Shown here: positions 16,799 to 24,455 of the stretch, piece after piece
Numbering within the stretch: the stretch's first letter is position 1
How the letters are laid out: each line of letters opens with the position of its first letter
NCBI RefSeq assembly: GCF_036346875.1
Contig: NZ_CP107852.1
Span: 1,984,001-2,048,000, forward strand
Origin: Nocardia sp. NBC_00508
Lineage (GTDB): Bacteria; Actinomycetota; Actinomycetes; Mycobacteriales; Mycobacteriaceae
Length of the DNA stretch: 64,000 bases
Direction of reading: 5' to 3'
The notes under the pieces: model-generated
What the model saw: the letters and a program-made list of their open reading frames with translations, nothing else
Database searches by the model: none
Told to the model about the DNA's origin: nothing
Made by a program: the position numbers and the translations under genes

Positions 16799-18226
16799 TC
16801 ACATCTTGTGGCTGGTTCGCGGGTGCGGCCGCAGTCGGAGGCCCGTGGGTTTGAGGGTGAGGGTTTCGCGGACGTCGAGTCGGTAGGCGGGGTCGGGTTC
16901 AAGGTCGAACTGGTGCAGGATCGCGGCCAACGCGACGGTGATCTCGTGCTGTGCGAACTGCCGCCCGATGCAGGCGCGTGGACCCGTGCCGAACGGTTTG
17001 AAAATGCGCGGTGGCAGATTCCGGATGTTGTCGGGAAGGAACCGGTCAGGGTTGAACTCGTCGGCGTCGGGACCCCAAGCCGGGTCCCGGTGCGCGGCCA
17101 GGAGCAGGACCAACACCCAATCCTTCTGCCGGAAGCGGTATCTGCCGTCGCAGAGAGTCGTGTCCTGTCGTGCACGCCGAAAGTAGCCCGGTCCGGTCGG
17201 CCACAGCCGCAGCGTCTCATCGACGACCCGTCGCAAGCCCCGTAGTTTGGCCACATCCTCGAAACGGATATCCGGAAAATTTTCTGTCGGCCAACGCTCA
17301 TCGAGCTCGGCCCGGACACCGTCGGCTATCTCGGGGTGAATGGACAGATAGTGCAGCGCGAAGGCGATGGTGTTCGCTGATGTCTCGCTGCCCGCGACGA
17401 GGAAGGTCAGGATCTGGTTGCGAATGTTGGTGGGTTCCAGCGATTCCCCGGATTCGGGATCGGTACTGCTGAGCATGAGCTCGAGTATGTCGTGATGCGC
17501 TGCGCCGGACTGGGTTCGGCGAGCGGCGATGATGCTGTCGACGACGCTGTGCGCATGCCCCAGATCCTGCTGGTGCTGACGGGCCCGACCACGGCGGAAG
17601 ATCCGCTCGAATACGGGCAGGACGTCGGTTCGCCGGTTGGCGTAGGTGAGCTCACGAACCATCGCCTCGACGAACGGATCCGAGTGCTGGTCGGCCATCG
17701 AACGAAACGAATGTGAGAACCCGGCCCGCGCGATGATCTCGAACGTCAACGCATTCGAGTGCTCGGGTACGTCGATCCATGTGCTGGTGGCGTGCGCCGA
17801 CCATGCATCGGTCAACTCGCGCACCGTGGCGGTGATCGTGGCGTGGTAGTTGGCCATCGCCGCCTTGGTGAAGGCAGGCATCAGGACGTTGTGCGCCTTC
17901 TCCCAGTTCGGTTCCCGACTGAATGCGGTGAACAGCCCGTCGCCTGCGAGGGGGCGAAGCTTCATCAGCGCGTGCCCGACATGCTTCTCCCACACCGACT
18001 CATCGTTCACCTCCTCGACCGCCCCAGTGCCGGTCACGATGACCGCCGGATACCCGAAGAGCTTCTGCTCGAATACCGGACCGAGTTCGCGTGCCTGCTC
18101 GGCCAACCGCTGGCAAGGCTTGGCGAAATCGGTAGTCAGCACATCACCGAGCAACGGCAGCCGAAAAGGTGGATGCGGAAGCATACCGGAGCCAGCCCCT
18201 ACCTCGATCGTCGACGCCTCGCTCAT
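16799..18226 (-). CDS. Cytochrome P450, CYP102-like heme domain
   Basis: A 475-residue heme monooxygenase. The proline-rich LPHPPFRLPLLGD start, I-helix AGSETS (278-283), ExxR E337-TL-R340, and heme loop FGTGPRACIG (412-421, Cys419) are all present. The C-terminal RQFAQHEITVALAAILHQFD and ETLTLKPTGLRLR resemble the heme half of CYP102 (BM3) fatty-acid hydroxylases, but there is no fused reductase and none is encoded nearby, so electrons must come from elsewhere. The I-helix has Ser where many P450s have Thr. It starts 14 bp after the stop of the membrane-protein gene, so it is the last gene of the XRE-ImmA operon. A fatty-acid-like substrate is only an inference. Confidence 0.9.
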   Translation of the reverse strand: MSEASTIEVGAGSGMLPHPPFRLPLLGDVLTTDFAKPCQRLAEQARELGPVFEQKLFGYPAVIVTGTGAVEEVNDESVWEKHVGHALMKLRPLAGDGLFTAFSREPNWEKAHNVLMPAFTKAAMANYHATITATVRELTDAWSAHATSTWIDVPEHSNALTFEIIARAGFSHSFRSMADQHSDPFVEAMVRELTYANRRTDVLPVFERIFRRGRARQHQQDLGHAHSVVDSIIAARRTQSGAAHHDILELMLSSTDPESGESLEPTNIRNQILTFLVAGSETSANTIAFALHYLSIHPEIADGVRAELDERWPTENFPDIRFEDVAKLRGLRRVVDETLRLWPTGPGYFRRARQDTTLCDGRYRFRQKDWVLVLLLAAHRDPAWGPDADEFNPDRFLPDNIRNLPPRIFKPFGTGPRACIGRQFAQHEITVALAAILHQFDLEPDPAYRLDVRETLTLKPTGLRLRPHPRTSHKM

Positions 18227-18239
18227 GCCGTCTCCCTGC

Positions 18240-19454
18240 TCATCGTGTTGATTCGGAACTGGATTCGAAGTCTGAACTGTGCCGGGTCGCGACGAACCGA
18301 CAGGCCGCCACCCACCACTTGGCCAGCGGGAGAAGTTCGGCGACCTCGTCGTCCAGACTGGCAGACGCCGACGGGGCCGTCATCCCGGCAGCATCACCGG
18401 GCGGGTTCGCAATACCCGACCTGTCTTGTGCCGCGGCGGCGAGTTGCAACGCCAACTCGGCCGATTCCCGCTCTCGACCCGGCACACGTTCGCTGGCAAC
18501 GAAGCTGGCTAACTGGGATGGGTCGACCGCACGACAGTATGGACGCAGCCGCAGAATGGCGTCACGGATCTCGACCGTCGTGCGATGCAACTGCACCTTG
18601 CTGACCCGGCGTCCGGATTCACTCGAGTCGAGCGGAAGTCGGCAGTCCGGAAACATCGACACCATCGCCTGCCACATCGGTTGCAGGCGCCGCCACCGCT
18701 TGCTTGTCGAGTCGTAGCCGAGATATCCGGCTACCTCTTTCACCAACGGAGCGGCAGATACGGCCCCGATCGTTGTGGCGATCCAGAAGAAGTTGCGCGA
18801 GTGGGTGGCCAACCGGTACTCGACCGAGTCGACAAGATGCAGCTCCTGCAGCACGGCAAGGACAGCCGCGATCATCGTCGTCACTCCAATGGTCGCGCCC
18901 GCGACAGCAATCCCGACCAGAACCAGCTTTTCACCGGCGGTCACCCCGGACTGTCGATACTCCGCCGCACATCGGCGGATCATCTCGAATGCCAAGAACA
19001 GCGGCAGAACCGAGAACGCTACCCAAGCCAGCACACCATCCCAGCCACCGGAGATCTCCAGCGGCTGTTCACCACGGCGCGCCCGCGTCCCTGCGGCGAG
19101 TATCCCGAGGGCGAGTGCACCAGCGACGAAGTAGAACAAGAACTGCTGCCGCCGAATGTCTTTCGGATCTGTTCCGGACAGCAGACTGATCACGCAAAGG
19201 AATGGTGCGATCGAAGCAACGATGGTGCACAGCGACACCTGCTGGACTGCCGTTTCGGTCAGCGGCGACCACTCAGCGATGAAACGCTCGACTATGTGCT
19301 CGCGCAGCAGTTGAGTGGTGACGATGATGGTGAGCGTGGCATTGAGGTAGCGCTCGGCCGAGGTGCCGTTGAACCATCGCCACCGCGCCGCCACCACCAG
19401 CAGCATCGCGCCGATAAGTGGCCACGCGATCACCGCGGATATCGAGGACGTCAC
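18240..19454 (-). CDS. MAB_1171c-like multi-pass membrane protein (DUF6545 type)
   Basis: A 404-residue protein. Seven or so hydrophobic helices fill residues ~5-240 (e.g. SAVIAWPLIGAMLLVVAARW, FLFYFVAGALALGILAAG, LVLVGIAVAGATIGVTTMIA). A cytoplasmic domain of ~160 residues follows: RRWRRLQPMWQAMVSMFPDC, then VEIRDAILRLRPYCR and LLPLAKWWVAACRF. This matches the MAB_1171c putative transporter family, whose C-terminal part is annotated DUF6545. These genes are usually linked to an ImmA/IrrE protease and an XRE regulator, as here (4-bp overlap with immA). Transport is only a name-based guess; a sensor or signal-export role is equally possible. Confidence 0.75.
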   Translation of the reverse strand: MTSSISAVIAWPLIGAMLLVVAARWRWFNGTSAERYLNATLTIIVTTQLLREHIVERFIAEWSPLTETAVQQVSLCTIVASIAPFLCVISLLSGTDPKDIRRQQFLFYFVAGALALGILAAGTRARRGEQPLEISGGWDGVLAWVAFSVLPLFLAFEMIRRCAAEYRQSGVTAGEKLVLVGIAVAGATIGVTTMIAAVLAVLQELHLVDSVEYRLATHSRNFFWIATTIGAVSAAPLVKEVAGYLGYDSTSKRWRRLQPMWQAMVSMFPDCRLPLDSSESGRRVSKVQLHRTTVEIRDAILRLRPYCRAVDPSQLASFVASERVPGRERESAELALQLAAAAQDRSGIANPPGDAAGMTAPSASASLDDEVAELLPLAKWWVAACRFVATRHSSDFESSSESTR

Positions 19455-19948
19455 TGCCGCTTGAACAGAACGTTGCGGAAGTTCTGGTCGCGCTGCTCGC
19501 GCCCTCCAGAGACCATGACCATCGTGGCGAACATCTCCGCCTCGCGTTCCAGCGCGTTCCCATAATCCGAGCGGCCAAGCACGGTCCGTACCGTCAACGG
19601 ATCGATATCGGGAAACACCGATCGGAACATCGGATCGGACGTGACTCTGGTATCGGATGATTGCGTGCGATCATGTCCGAGCACCATATGGCCGATCTCG
19701 TGGCACACTATCTGGTCCATGTGATATTCCGAGGTCGCATCCTCGTAAATGATCACATCATCGTGCTCACGGACAAGCCATAGACCACACGGACTCGCGA
19801 GCCCACCGCGCATGCCCACCGGCAACAAGGTGATCGGACGGCCACGCATCTCAGCCACACTCTCCACAAATCGCCTGCGGTCCCACGGGTCTGGAACCGG
19901 AAGCTGGGCAATCGCCTTCTTGATCCGCCTGACAGAGGTCCCCGTCAT
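19451..19948 (-). CDS. ImmA/IrrE family metallo-endopeptidase
   Basis: A 165-residue zinc protease. HEIGH at residues 83-87 gives the HExxH zinc site; LEREAEMFATMVM about 60 residues later supplies the third, Glu, ligand. In ICEBs1 ImmA and in IrrE such proteases cleave an XRE-type repressor to switch on a mobile element or stress response. It overlaps the XRE gene upstream and the membrane-protein gene downstream by 4 bp each, so the three are translationally coupled. The likely substrate is the XRE protein encoded immediately before it. Confidence 0.88.
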   Translation of the reverse strand: MTGTSVRRIKKAIAQLPVPDPWDRRRFVESVAEMRGRPITLLPVGMRGGLASPCGLWLVREHDDVIIYEDATSEYHMDQIVCHEIGHMVLGHDRTQSSDTRVTSDPMFRSVFPDIDPLTVRTVLGRSDYGNALEREAEMFATMVMVSGGREQRDQNFRNVLFKRQ

Positions 19949-20442
19949 GATTCATCCAGCGACAGTTCGCTGTCCCCGTGTCTACGCGGCTGCTCCTTCG
20001 GATGCACCGCGGACAAATTCTCCAACTCGCGCGCACGGCCGACGATCGCGGACTGGCTCTCGAGCGTCTCGGGAGTCAGGCCCGACGCGCGTGAGACCAG
20101 GTTTCGCACATCGGCATCCTTCATGGCCGCTAACAACCTCGACTGGGAGTCGATTGCCTTGTCCGACCGGCTGTCGAGCAGATACGAGGCTGGGACGGCA
20201 AAGAACTGAGCAATCGTCCAGATGCACTGCTTAGTCGGGTTCGACTTCGTAGCGGTCCGCAGCTGCATCAGATAAGCCGGACTGGGTGATGTTCCCACAA
20301 GTTTCGAAATCACCTCCGCCGCAGCGGCATTGGACAGCCGCGACGTAACAGGAATACGCATCAACTCGTACATGCGGCTGATCCCCTTGGCAAGTTCGGC
20401 TGGGGCGCTATTGGTCTCGGCGAGCATCGACTCGTCGTCCAC
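19945..20442 (-). CDS. XRE-like helix-turn-helix regulator, partner of ImmA
   Basis: A 165-residue protein. AAAEVISKLVGTSPSPAYLM, then QLRTATKSNPTKQCIWTIAQ and FFAVPASYLL form the SinR/XRE helix-turn-helix with the typical FFGVPxxYL ending. The C-terminal half (LLAAMKDADVRNLVSRASGL) is a helical regulatory part seen in actinobacterial XRE proteins paired with ImmA. It is the first gene of the minus-strand operon XRE-immA-membrane protein-P450. The frame is AT-richer than core genes such as fas, a possible sign of transfer. It probably controls its own promoter in 20443-20725. Confidence 0.8.
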   Translation of the reverse strand: MDDESMLAETNSAPAELAKGISRMYELMRIPVTSRLSNAAAAEVISKLVGTSPSPAYLMQLRTATKSNPTKQCIWTIAQFFAVPASYLLDSRSDKAIDSQSRLLAAMKDADVRNLVSRASGLTPETLESQSAIVGRARELENLSAVHPKEQPRRHGDSELSLDES

Positions 20443-20725
20443 GATCCTCCATCCGGGACGGCACAGCAGATGCTGAACGAGAGTACATCAGGCGATGATT
20501 CGTACGTACTGGCCTCTACGCCCGGGCGAAGATTGACACCGCGTTCGCATCGTGCGAATAAACAACCAGGGCAAGCCTTCTGGAGACGCATCGCTCAGCA
20601 ATCTAATGAGCTGTCTCTGGCAGGCGGTCCAACCATGGGCGACCGACTGTGCGTACACGTTGTCTCACGTCGATGTAATCCGTTTCCGGTGTGTCGGGAT
20701 CGCTTGTGCCGCATGATGTTTGGCC

Positions 20726-20901
20726 GTGGCAGGCGAGTTGTCGAAGCGGCTTGCGCCCGACGAGTTGCGGGAGCTGGTGGAGCCGTTGCTGCCGGAGTTC
20801 GTCCCGCGCACACAGGGTGGCGGTACCACGCCGGTCGACCAGCGGGCGGTGTTCACCGGGGTGGTGTACGTGCTGACCAGCGGTTGTGCGTGGCGGATGC
20901 T
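20726..20901 (+). pseudogene. IS5-family transposase N-terminal fragment
   Basis: The frame beginning at the GTG at 20726 reads AGELSKRLAPDELRELVEPL, then LPEFVPRTQGGGTTPVDQRA and VFTGVVYVLTSGCAWR. This is the DUF4096 opening of IS5-group transposases (LxPxxP, TGxxYxLxxGCxWR). Homology stops at about base 20900, where IS3-type sequence takes over. The catalytic DDE half is absent, so it is inactive. Confidence 0.7.
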
Positions 20902-20916
20902 GGAGAGGAAGGAGTC

Positions 20917-21155
20917 GTGTCGTCGAGGAAGAAGGACGCGGCCGAGCTGCGTGAGCGGACGGTGCGAATGTATGCCGAGGTTGCCAATTAGCATCGCCCA
21001 CGCATCCGTGCCCTATTGTCCGCCAGCCCCGTGGCCGGGCCACCTCCAACACTTGCAGACTCGAGCTGGAGTGGGCCGCGACAAGGGTGGTCGTCGAGTT
21101 GCTGGGTGTGGGGCAGGAGACCCCAGAAACCGTTTCCGTAAGCGCAAATTCAGTT
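20917..21155 (+). pseudogene. IS3-family orfA remnant
   Basis: The GTG at 20917, behind GAGGAAGGA, opens SSRKKDAAELRERTVRMYAE and stops at 20991. This is the start of an IS3-type orfA. Related sequence resumes in another frame near 21064-21155 (LELEWAATRVVVELLGVGQ, then PETVSV), so the gene is frameshifted and lacks the rest of the element. It is joined directly to the IS5 fragment. The 250 bp after it (21156-21407) hold no recognisable gene. Confidence 0.6.
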
Positions 21156-21407
21156 TGATCGGCACGATTCAAATCTGTACGGAGCTCCGCCGAGGGCACG
21201 AACCTGCGGCGGACGCATGCACACGCGGCACGCCCTCGCCCGCGTGGTCGAATGCTTCCCGTCATCGTTCACGCGCCCGGCGGTGCGGCTGATCGCACCG
21301 GGGCCGTGCGGTCGAGTGCCCCGACTCGGAGGTAAATCCTTGGCCCACAGAGAAGTCGAGTACTCCGAATCCGAACACCCGGGTAGGACTGCAGGGCGGT
21401 GGCCCTC

Positions 21408-21444
21408 GTGCTGATCGCACCAGTCATCCCACCGCAGACAGCTC
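21408..21444 (+). pseudogene. Remnant of a second AbrB-like gene start, cut by IS256
   Basis: The GTG at 21408 gives LIAPVIPPQTA, nearly the same as MIAPVIPPQSP at 15437. Removing the IS256 element at 21445-22863 restores LIAPVIPPQTALHELI, aligned with IAPVIPPQSPLQELV of the first copy, and then runs into DUF2637-like DNA. The rest of the AbrB-like gene had already been deleted before the insertion. Confidence 0.55.
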
Positions 21445-22863
21445 GGTTGAGTCCAGCAGGATGGTGTACGACCGGACACCAGCAAAGTCTGGGCGTGTCG
21501 TAGCCGAGTAGAGGGTGGTCACCGCGTGATCCTTCAACAGACCTACCAAGTCACTGAAGGAAGAAAGTTTCACGCGATGACCTCTGTCCAGCCTATCGAC
21601 CCATCCAAGATGCTGTCGGACCAACTCGCCGTCGCGAGCCCGGATCTGCTGCGCAACATGATGTCCACGTTCATCCAGGCATTGATGAGCGCTGAAGCCG
21701 ACACGGTGTGTGGCGCCGGCTACGGCGAACGATCCGACGAGCGGGTGAACTCACGAAACGGGTACCGCCACCGCGACTTCGACACTCGTGTCGGCACGAT
21801 CGACATCGCGATCCCGAAGCTGCGCTCGGGCTCCTATTTCCCGGATTGGTTGCTCGAGCGCCGCAAACGCGCCGAACGCGCGCTCACCTCGGTGGTGGCG
21901 ACCTGCTACCTGCTCGGTGTGTCCACCCGCCGCATGGAGAAACTGGTCGAATCACTCGGTGTGACAAAGCTTTCCAAGTCCCAGGTGTCGATCATGGCCG
22001 CCGACCTCGACGCCCAGGTCGAAGCGTTCCGCACCCGACCACTCGACCAAGGCCCGTACACGTTTCTCGCCGCGGACGCGCTGGTGCTCAAAGTCCGCGA
22101 GAACGGCCGCGTGGTCAACGTGCATGCCCTGATCGCGACCGGTGTCAACGCCGATGGCTACCGCGAGATCCTCGGCATCCAGGTCACCAGCGGCGAGGAC
22201 GGCGCGGGCTGGCTGGCATTCTTCCGCGACCTGGTCGCCCGCGGCCTGTCCGGCGTCAGCCTTGTCACGTCCGACGCCCACGCCGGGCTGGTCGCCGCGA
22301 TCGGCGCGACACTGCCCGGAGCTGCCTGGCAGCGGTGTCGTACGCATTACACGGTGAACCTCATGTCGATCACCCCGAAATCGTCGTGGCCGTGGGTGCG
22401 GACTCTGTTGCACTCGGCGTTCGACCAGGCAGACGCCGAATCGGTTGCTGCCCAATATGATCGGATGCTCGATGCACTGACCGAGAAACTGCCGAAGGTG
22501 GCCGGACACCTCGACGCAGCACGCGCTGACCTGCTGTCGTTCACCGCGTTCCCCAAGCAGATCTGGCGCCAGATCTGGAGCAACAACCCCCAAGAGCGGC
22601 TGAACAAGGAAATCCGCCGCCGCACCGACGTCGTCGGCATCTTCCCCGACCGTCAAGCCATCATCCGGCTCGTCGGCGCCGTGCTCGCCGAGCAACACGA
22701 CGAATGGATCGAAGGCCGCCGCTACCTCGGCCTCGACGTGCTGGCCCGCTCCCGCGGCCTCACCGACCCCGCCGAACAGGAGGACACCACCCCAGCACTG
22801 ACCGCCTGACCGAACAGGGTCACGCGGCAATCACCCCGATACACCACCCGCTTGGACTTGACC
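21445..22863 (+). mobile_element. Complete IS256-family insertion sequence
   Basis: A 1,419-bp element bounded by imperfect ~24-bp inverted ends (18 of 24 match): left GGTTGAGTCCAGCAGG from 21445, right the complement of GGTCAAGTCCAAGCGG ending at 22863. It is flanked by an exact 8-bp direct repeat GACAGCTC at 21437-21444 and 22864-22871. That target duplication length fits the IS256 family. The transposase frame is intact, so the element may still be active. Confidence 0.92.
21577..22809 (+). CDS. IS256-family (mutator-type) transposase
   Basis: A 410-residue DDE transposase; ATG at 21577 begins MTSVQPIDPSKMLSDQLAVA (an upstream in-frame start at 21526 lies inside the IS end). N-terminal CGAGYGERSDERVNSRNGYR is the family zinc-like/DNA-binding segment. 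Catalytic residues are visible as Asp in FLAADALVLKVRE, Asp in SLVTSDAHAGLVAA and Glu in NNPQERLNKEIRRRTDVVGI, with the CxxH-type WQRCRTHYTVNL between. All are intact. Confidence 0.95.
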   Translation: MTSVQPIDPSKMLSDQLAVASPDLLRNMMSTFIQALMSAEADTVCGAGYGERSDERVNSRNGYRHRDFDTRVGTIDIAIPKLRSGSYFPDWLLERRKRAERALTSVVATCYLLGVSTRRMEKLVESLGVTKLSKSQVSIMAADLDAQVEAFRTRPLDQGPYTFLAADALVLKVRENGRVVNVHALIATGVNADGYREILGIQVTSGEDGAGWLAFFRDLVARGLSGVSLVTSDAHAGLVAAIGATLPGAAWQRCRTHYTVNLMSITPKSSWPWVRTLLHSAFDQADAESVAAQYDRMLDALTEKLPKVAGHLDAARADLLSFTAFPKQIWRQIWSNNPQERLNKEIRRRTDVVGIFPDRQAIIRLVGAVLAEQHDEWIEGRRYLGLDVLARSRGLTDPAEQEDTTPALTA

Positions 22864-23421
22864 GACAGCTCTGCACGAGCTCATCGAAGCTATGCGCACC
22901 ACGCCACGACCGGTCGCCCCACCTTCTTCTGGATAGTGCTCGGTACCGCGGCCGCCTTCGGCATCACCGGCGACGCGCTCCAGGCCCTCCTGCACGACAC
23001 CGCACTGACCGGCGTCGCCGCTGCTGTCGCGATATTCCCGTCCTTGACACTCCTGGCGGCGACCCACAGGGTCTCGATGCTGCTTCGCGCACACGCCGGA
23101 GCACGCGCTACTCACTGGATCGCCACCGCGATGACCGCGCTCATCGCCATGGGTGCGTTCTGGCTGTCGTACAACGCATTACGGTCACTGGCGGTCACGA
23201 CTGGCGTCCCGTCCAGCGAAGCGTGGCTGTGGCCGTTGGTCATCGAAGGCTCGATGGCGCAGTCGACCGTCGCGCTGCTGGCCCTCGCCCACTCCGCTCA
23301 CGGCAACGAGCGGGCGTCCGGCCCAAGTGCCGAACTGTCGAGTAGCGAATTCACGTGCGCTGCAAGCGTGTCCCCGGATCTTGCCTATACGTATACTTCT
23401 ACGTATAGTTACGGTCGCTAG
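22864..23421 (+). pseudogene. Truncated DUF2637 paralogue
   Basis: From about 22912 the frame reads FFWIVLGTAAAFGITGDALQ, then LLHDTAL, IATAMTALIAMGAFWLSYNA and LWPLVIEGSMAQSTVALLAL. This is strongly similar to the four membrane segments of the 15753-16595 protein. The native start is lost: the only in-frame start (TTG at 22852) lies within the IS256 end. The only nearby ATG (22889) is out of frame. At the 3' end, the linker and helix-turn-helix are replaced by an unrelated 37-residue tail. It is probably non-functional. Confidence 0.65.
23385..23408 (+). promoter_or_regulatory. Operator-like perfect dyad upstream of an unknown gene
   Basis: CTATACGTA and TACGTATAG form perfect 9-bp arms around a 6-nt spacer, 42 bp before the ATG at 23451. 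The A+T-rich core is striking in this GC-rich DNA and could hold a -10 region; binding of a dimeric repressor there would block transcription. The cognate regulator is not known. Confidence 0.6.
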
Positions 23422-23450
23422 GTAACAACAGATCCAAGGAGCACGCAACC

Positions 23451-23858
23451 ATGTCCATCACCCTTACCGACCAGGACAAGCTCACCCTGCAGACCGCCGC
23501 GTACGGTGCCGTCTCGCTGATGTCCGCCGCTGCTGCCGCCGGTGGCTCGCCCCACAAGGTGGCCACCGACGGCAGCATCGCCCTGTCCTCCGCGACCGGC
23601 CTGGTCGGGCACGTGCTCGCCAAGCCGAAGGGCATGAAGCTGAATGGCAAGTCGGTAGCCGGACTCGCCGACCAGGTGCTGCCTGCCCTGACGGCAGCCA
23701 TGAGCCTGCTCGAGAAGCAGGCTCCGGCAGAGGCCGACAACTTCCGCAGCACCATCCTCGTCGCCCTCGAAGCAGCCCGCCAGCGCCACAAGGGCGAGCC
23801 CATCCCCACCATGGCTGAGATGGCCCGCAAGATCACCGGAGCCCTCGACGCCGCTTGA
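23451..23858 (+). CDS. Small helical protein of unknown function
   Basis: A 135-residue protein behind a strong ribosome binding site (AAGGAG, 23436-23441). The sequence begins with a DQDKLTLQTAAYGAVSLMSA helix, then GLVGHVLAKPKGMKLNGKSV, LPALTAAMSLLEKQAPAEAD and TMAEMARKITGALDAA. It looks like an all-alpha, Ala-rich soluble protein with no signal peptide, cysteines or catalytic motif. I do not recognise the family. It has a palindromic operator upstream and a terminator downstream, so it is a single-gene unit, next to the protease-CHAT locus. Confidence 0.75.
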   Translation: MSITLTDQDKLTLQTAAYGAVSLMSAAAAAGGSPHKVATDGSIALSSATGLVGHVLAKPKGMKLNGKSVAGLADQVLPALTAAMSLLEKQAPAEADNFRSTILVALEAARQRHKGEPIPTMAEMARKITGALDAA

Positions 23859-23918
23859 CGGGATGGGGCCGGGACCAGGAACCGGCTTCGGGCCTCCGAC
23901 CTGGGGTGATACGCGCCG

Positions 23919-23952
23919 GGAGACCGGACAGAGCTCGTGTTCTGTCCGGTCT
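23919..23952 (+). terminator. Terminator after the unknown small gene
   Basis: Perfect 13-bp arms (23919-23931 and 23940-23952) with an 8-nt loop, 61 bp after the stop of the preceding gene. The remaining DNA to about 24159 shows nothing recognisable. Confidence 0.75.
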
Positions 23953-24159
23953 CACAGGCTTGGCGTCACCACCTGCCGGTAGATTCCGCGACGCCGCTCC
24001 GATCCCCTCCCGAGCACGCCCGCCGCTCCAGAACCAGCCGTCACCGCCGCAATATCGATCACATCGGGGATCGAAAGCCCAGCAGCATCAACCGATCCCG
24101 TTCCAAACACGACTCGGGAGGTATCGGCGCCGGGTGGGTGGCAGGCTGGCAGGCCCTAA

Positions 24160-24455
24160 CTCATCCGCCCGAATCTGCTCGGCCGCAACCCCTACACCGC
24201 CGAGTACATCACCGCGGCCGCGTTCGTCTCCGCGGCGACCTCGCTGGAATCTCTGACCACAGAACTGTCCGACCAGTTGCGCCGTCAAGGCTGGCAGCAG
24301 CAGGATCTGGACCCGTGCTTCCCCTCGAACTCGTGCAAGCCGCACGCGCCGAACTCGAACACCCATTACCGGTGCGGGCGATTCGCGACACCCTCGTTCT
24401 AGGTGCCCTGGTCAGCCGGGGCAGTCCCGGGACCGATCAGGAGCCACAGCCGTGA
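24160..24455 (+). pseudogene. Frameshifted remnant of a small gene coupled to the protease-CHAT gene
   Basis: In one frame, after a TAA at 24157-24159, the DNA reads NLLGRNPYTAEYITAAAFVS, then LTTELSDQLRRQGWQQQDLDP. From about 24315 a second frame reads LPLELVQAARAELEHPLPVR, then AIRDTLVLGALVSRG and stops with the TGA at 24453-24455. That TGA overlaps the GTG start of the next gene, the pattern of translational coupling. The two halves are best read as one helical protein broken by a frameshift, perhaps the small partner that often precedes trypsin/CHAT-STAND genes. The family is not recognised. Confidence 0.35.

Noticed and set aside
21150..21485. Minus-strand frame ending PYRFESCRSN, the sort of peptide read from tRNA T-arms, hinting at a tRNA or att remnant near 21160-21180
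   Set aside because: The DNA there (ATTTGAATC) deviates from a T-arm, no other tRNA arm can be folded, and it does not match the tRNA-Leu 3' end.
23855..24256. A 133-codon frame after the small unknown gene
   Set aside because: Pro/Arg/Ser low-complexity translation, crosses a strong terminator, no ribosome binding site.
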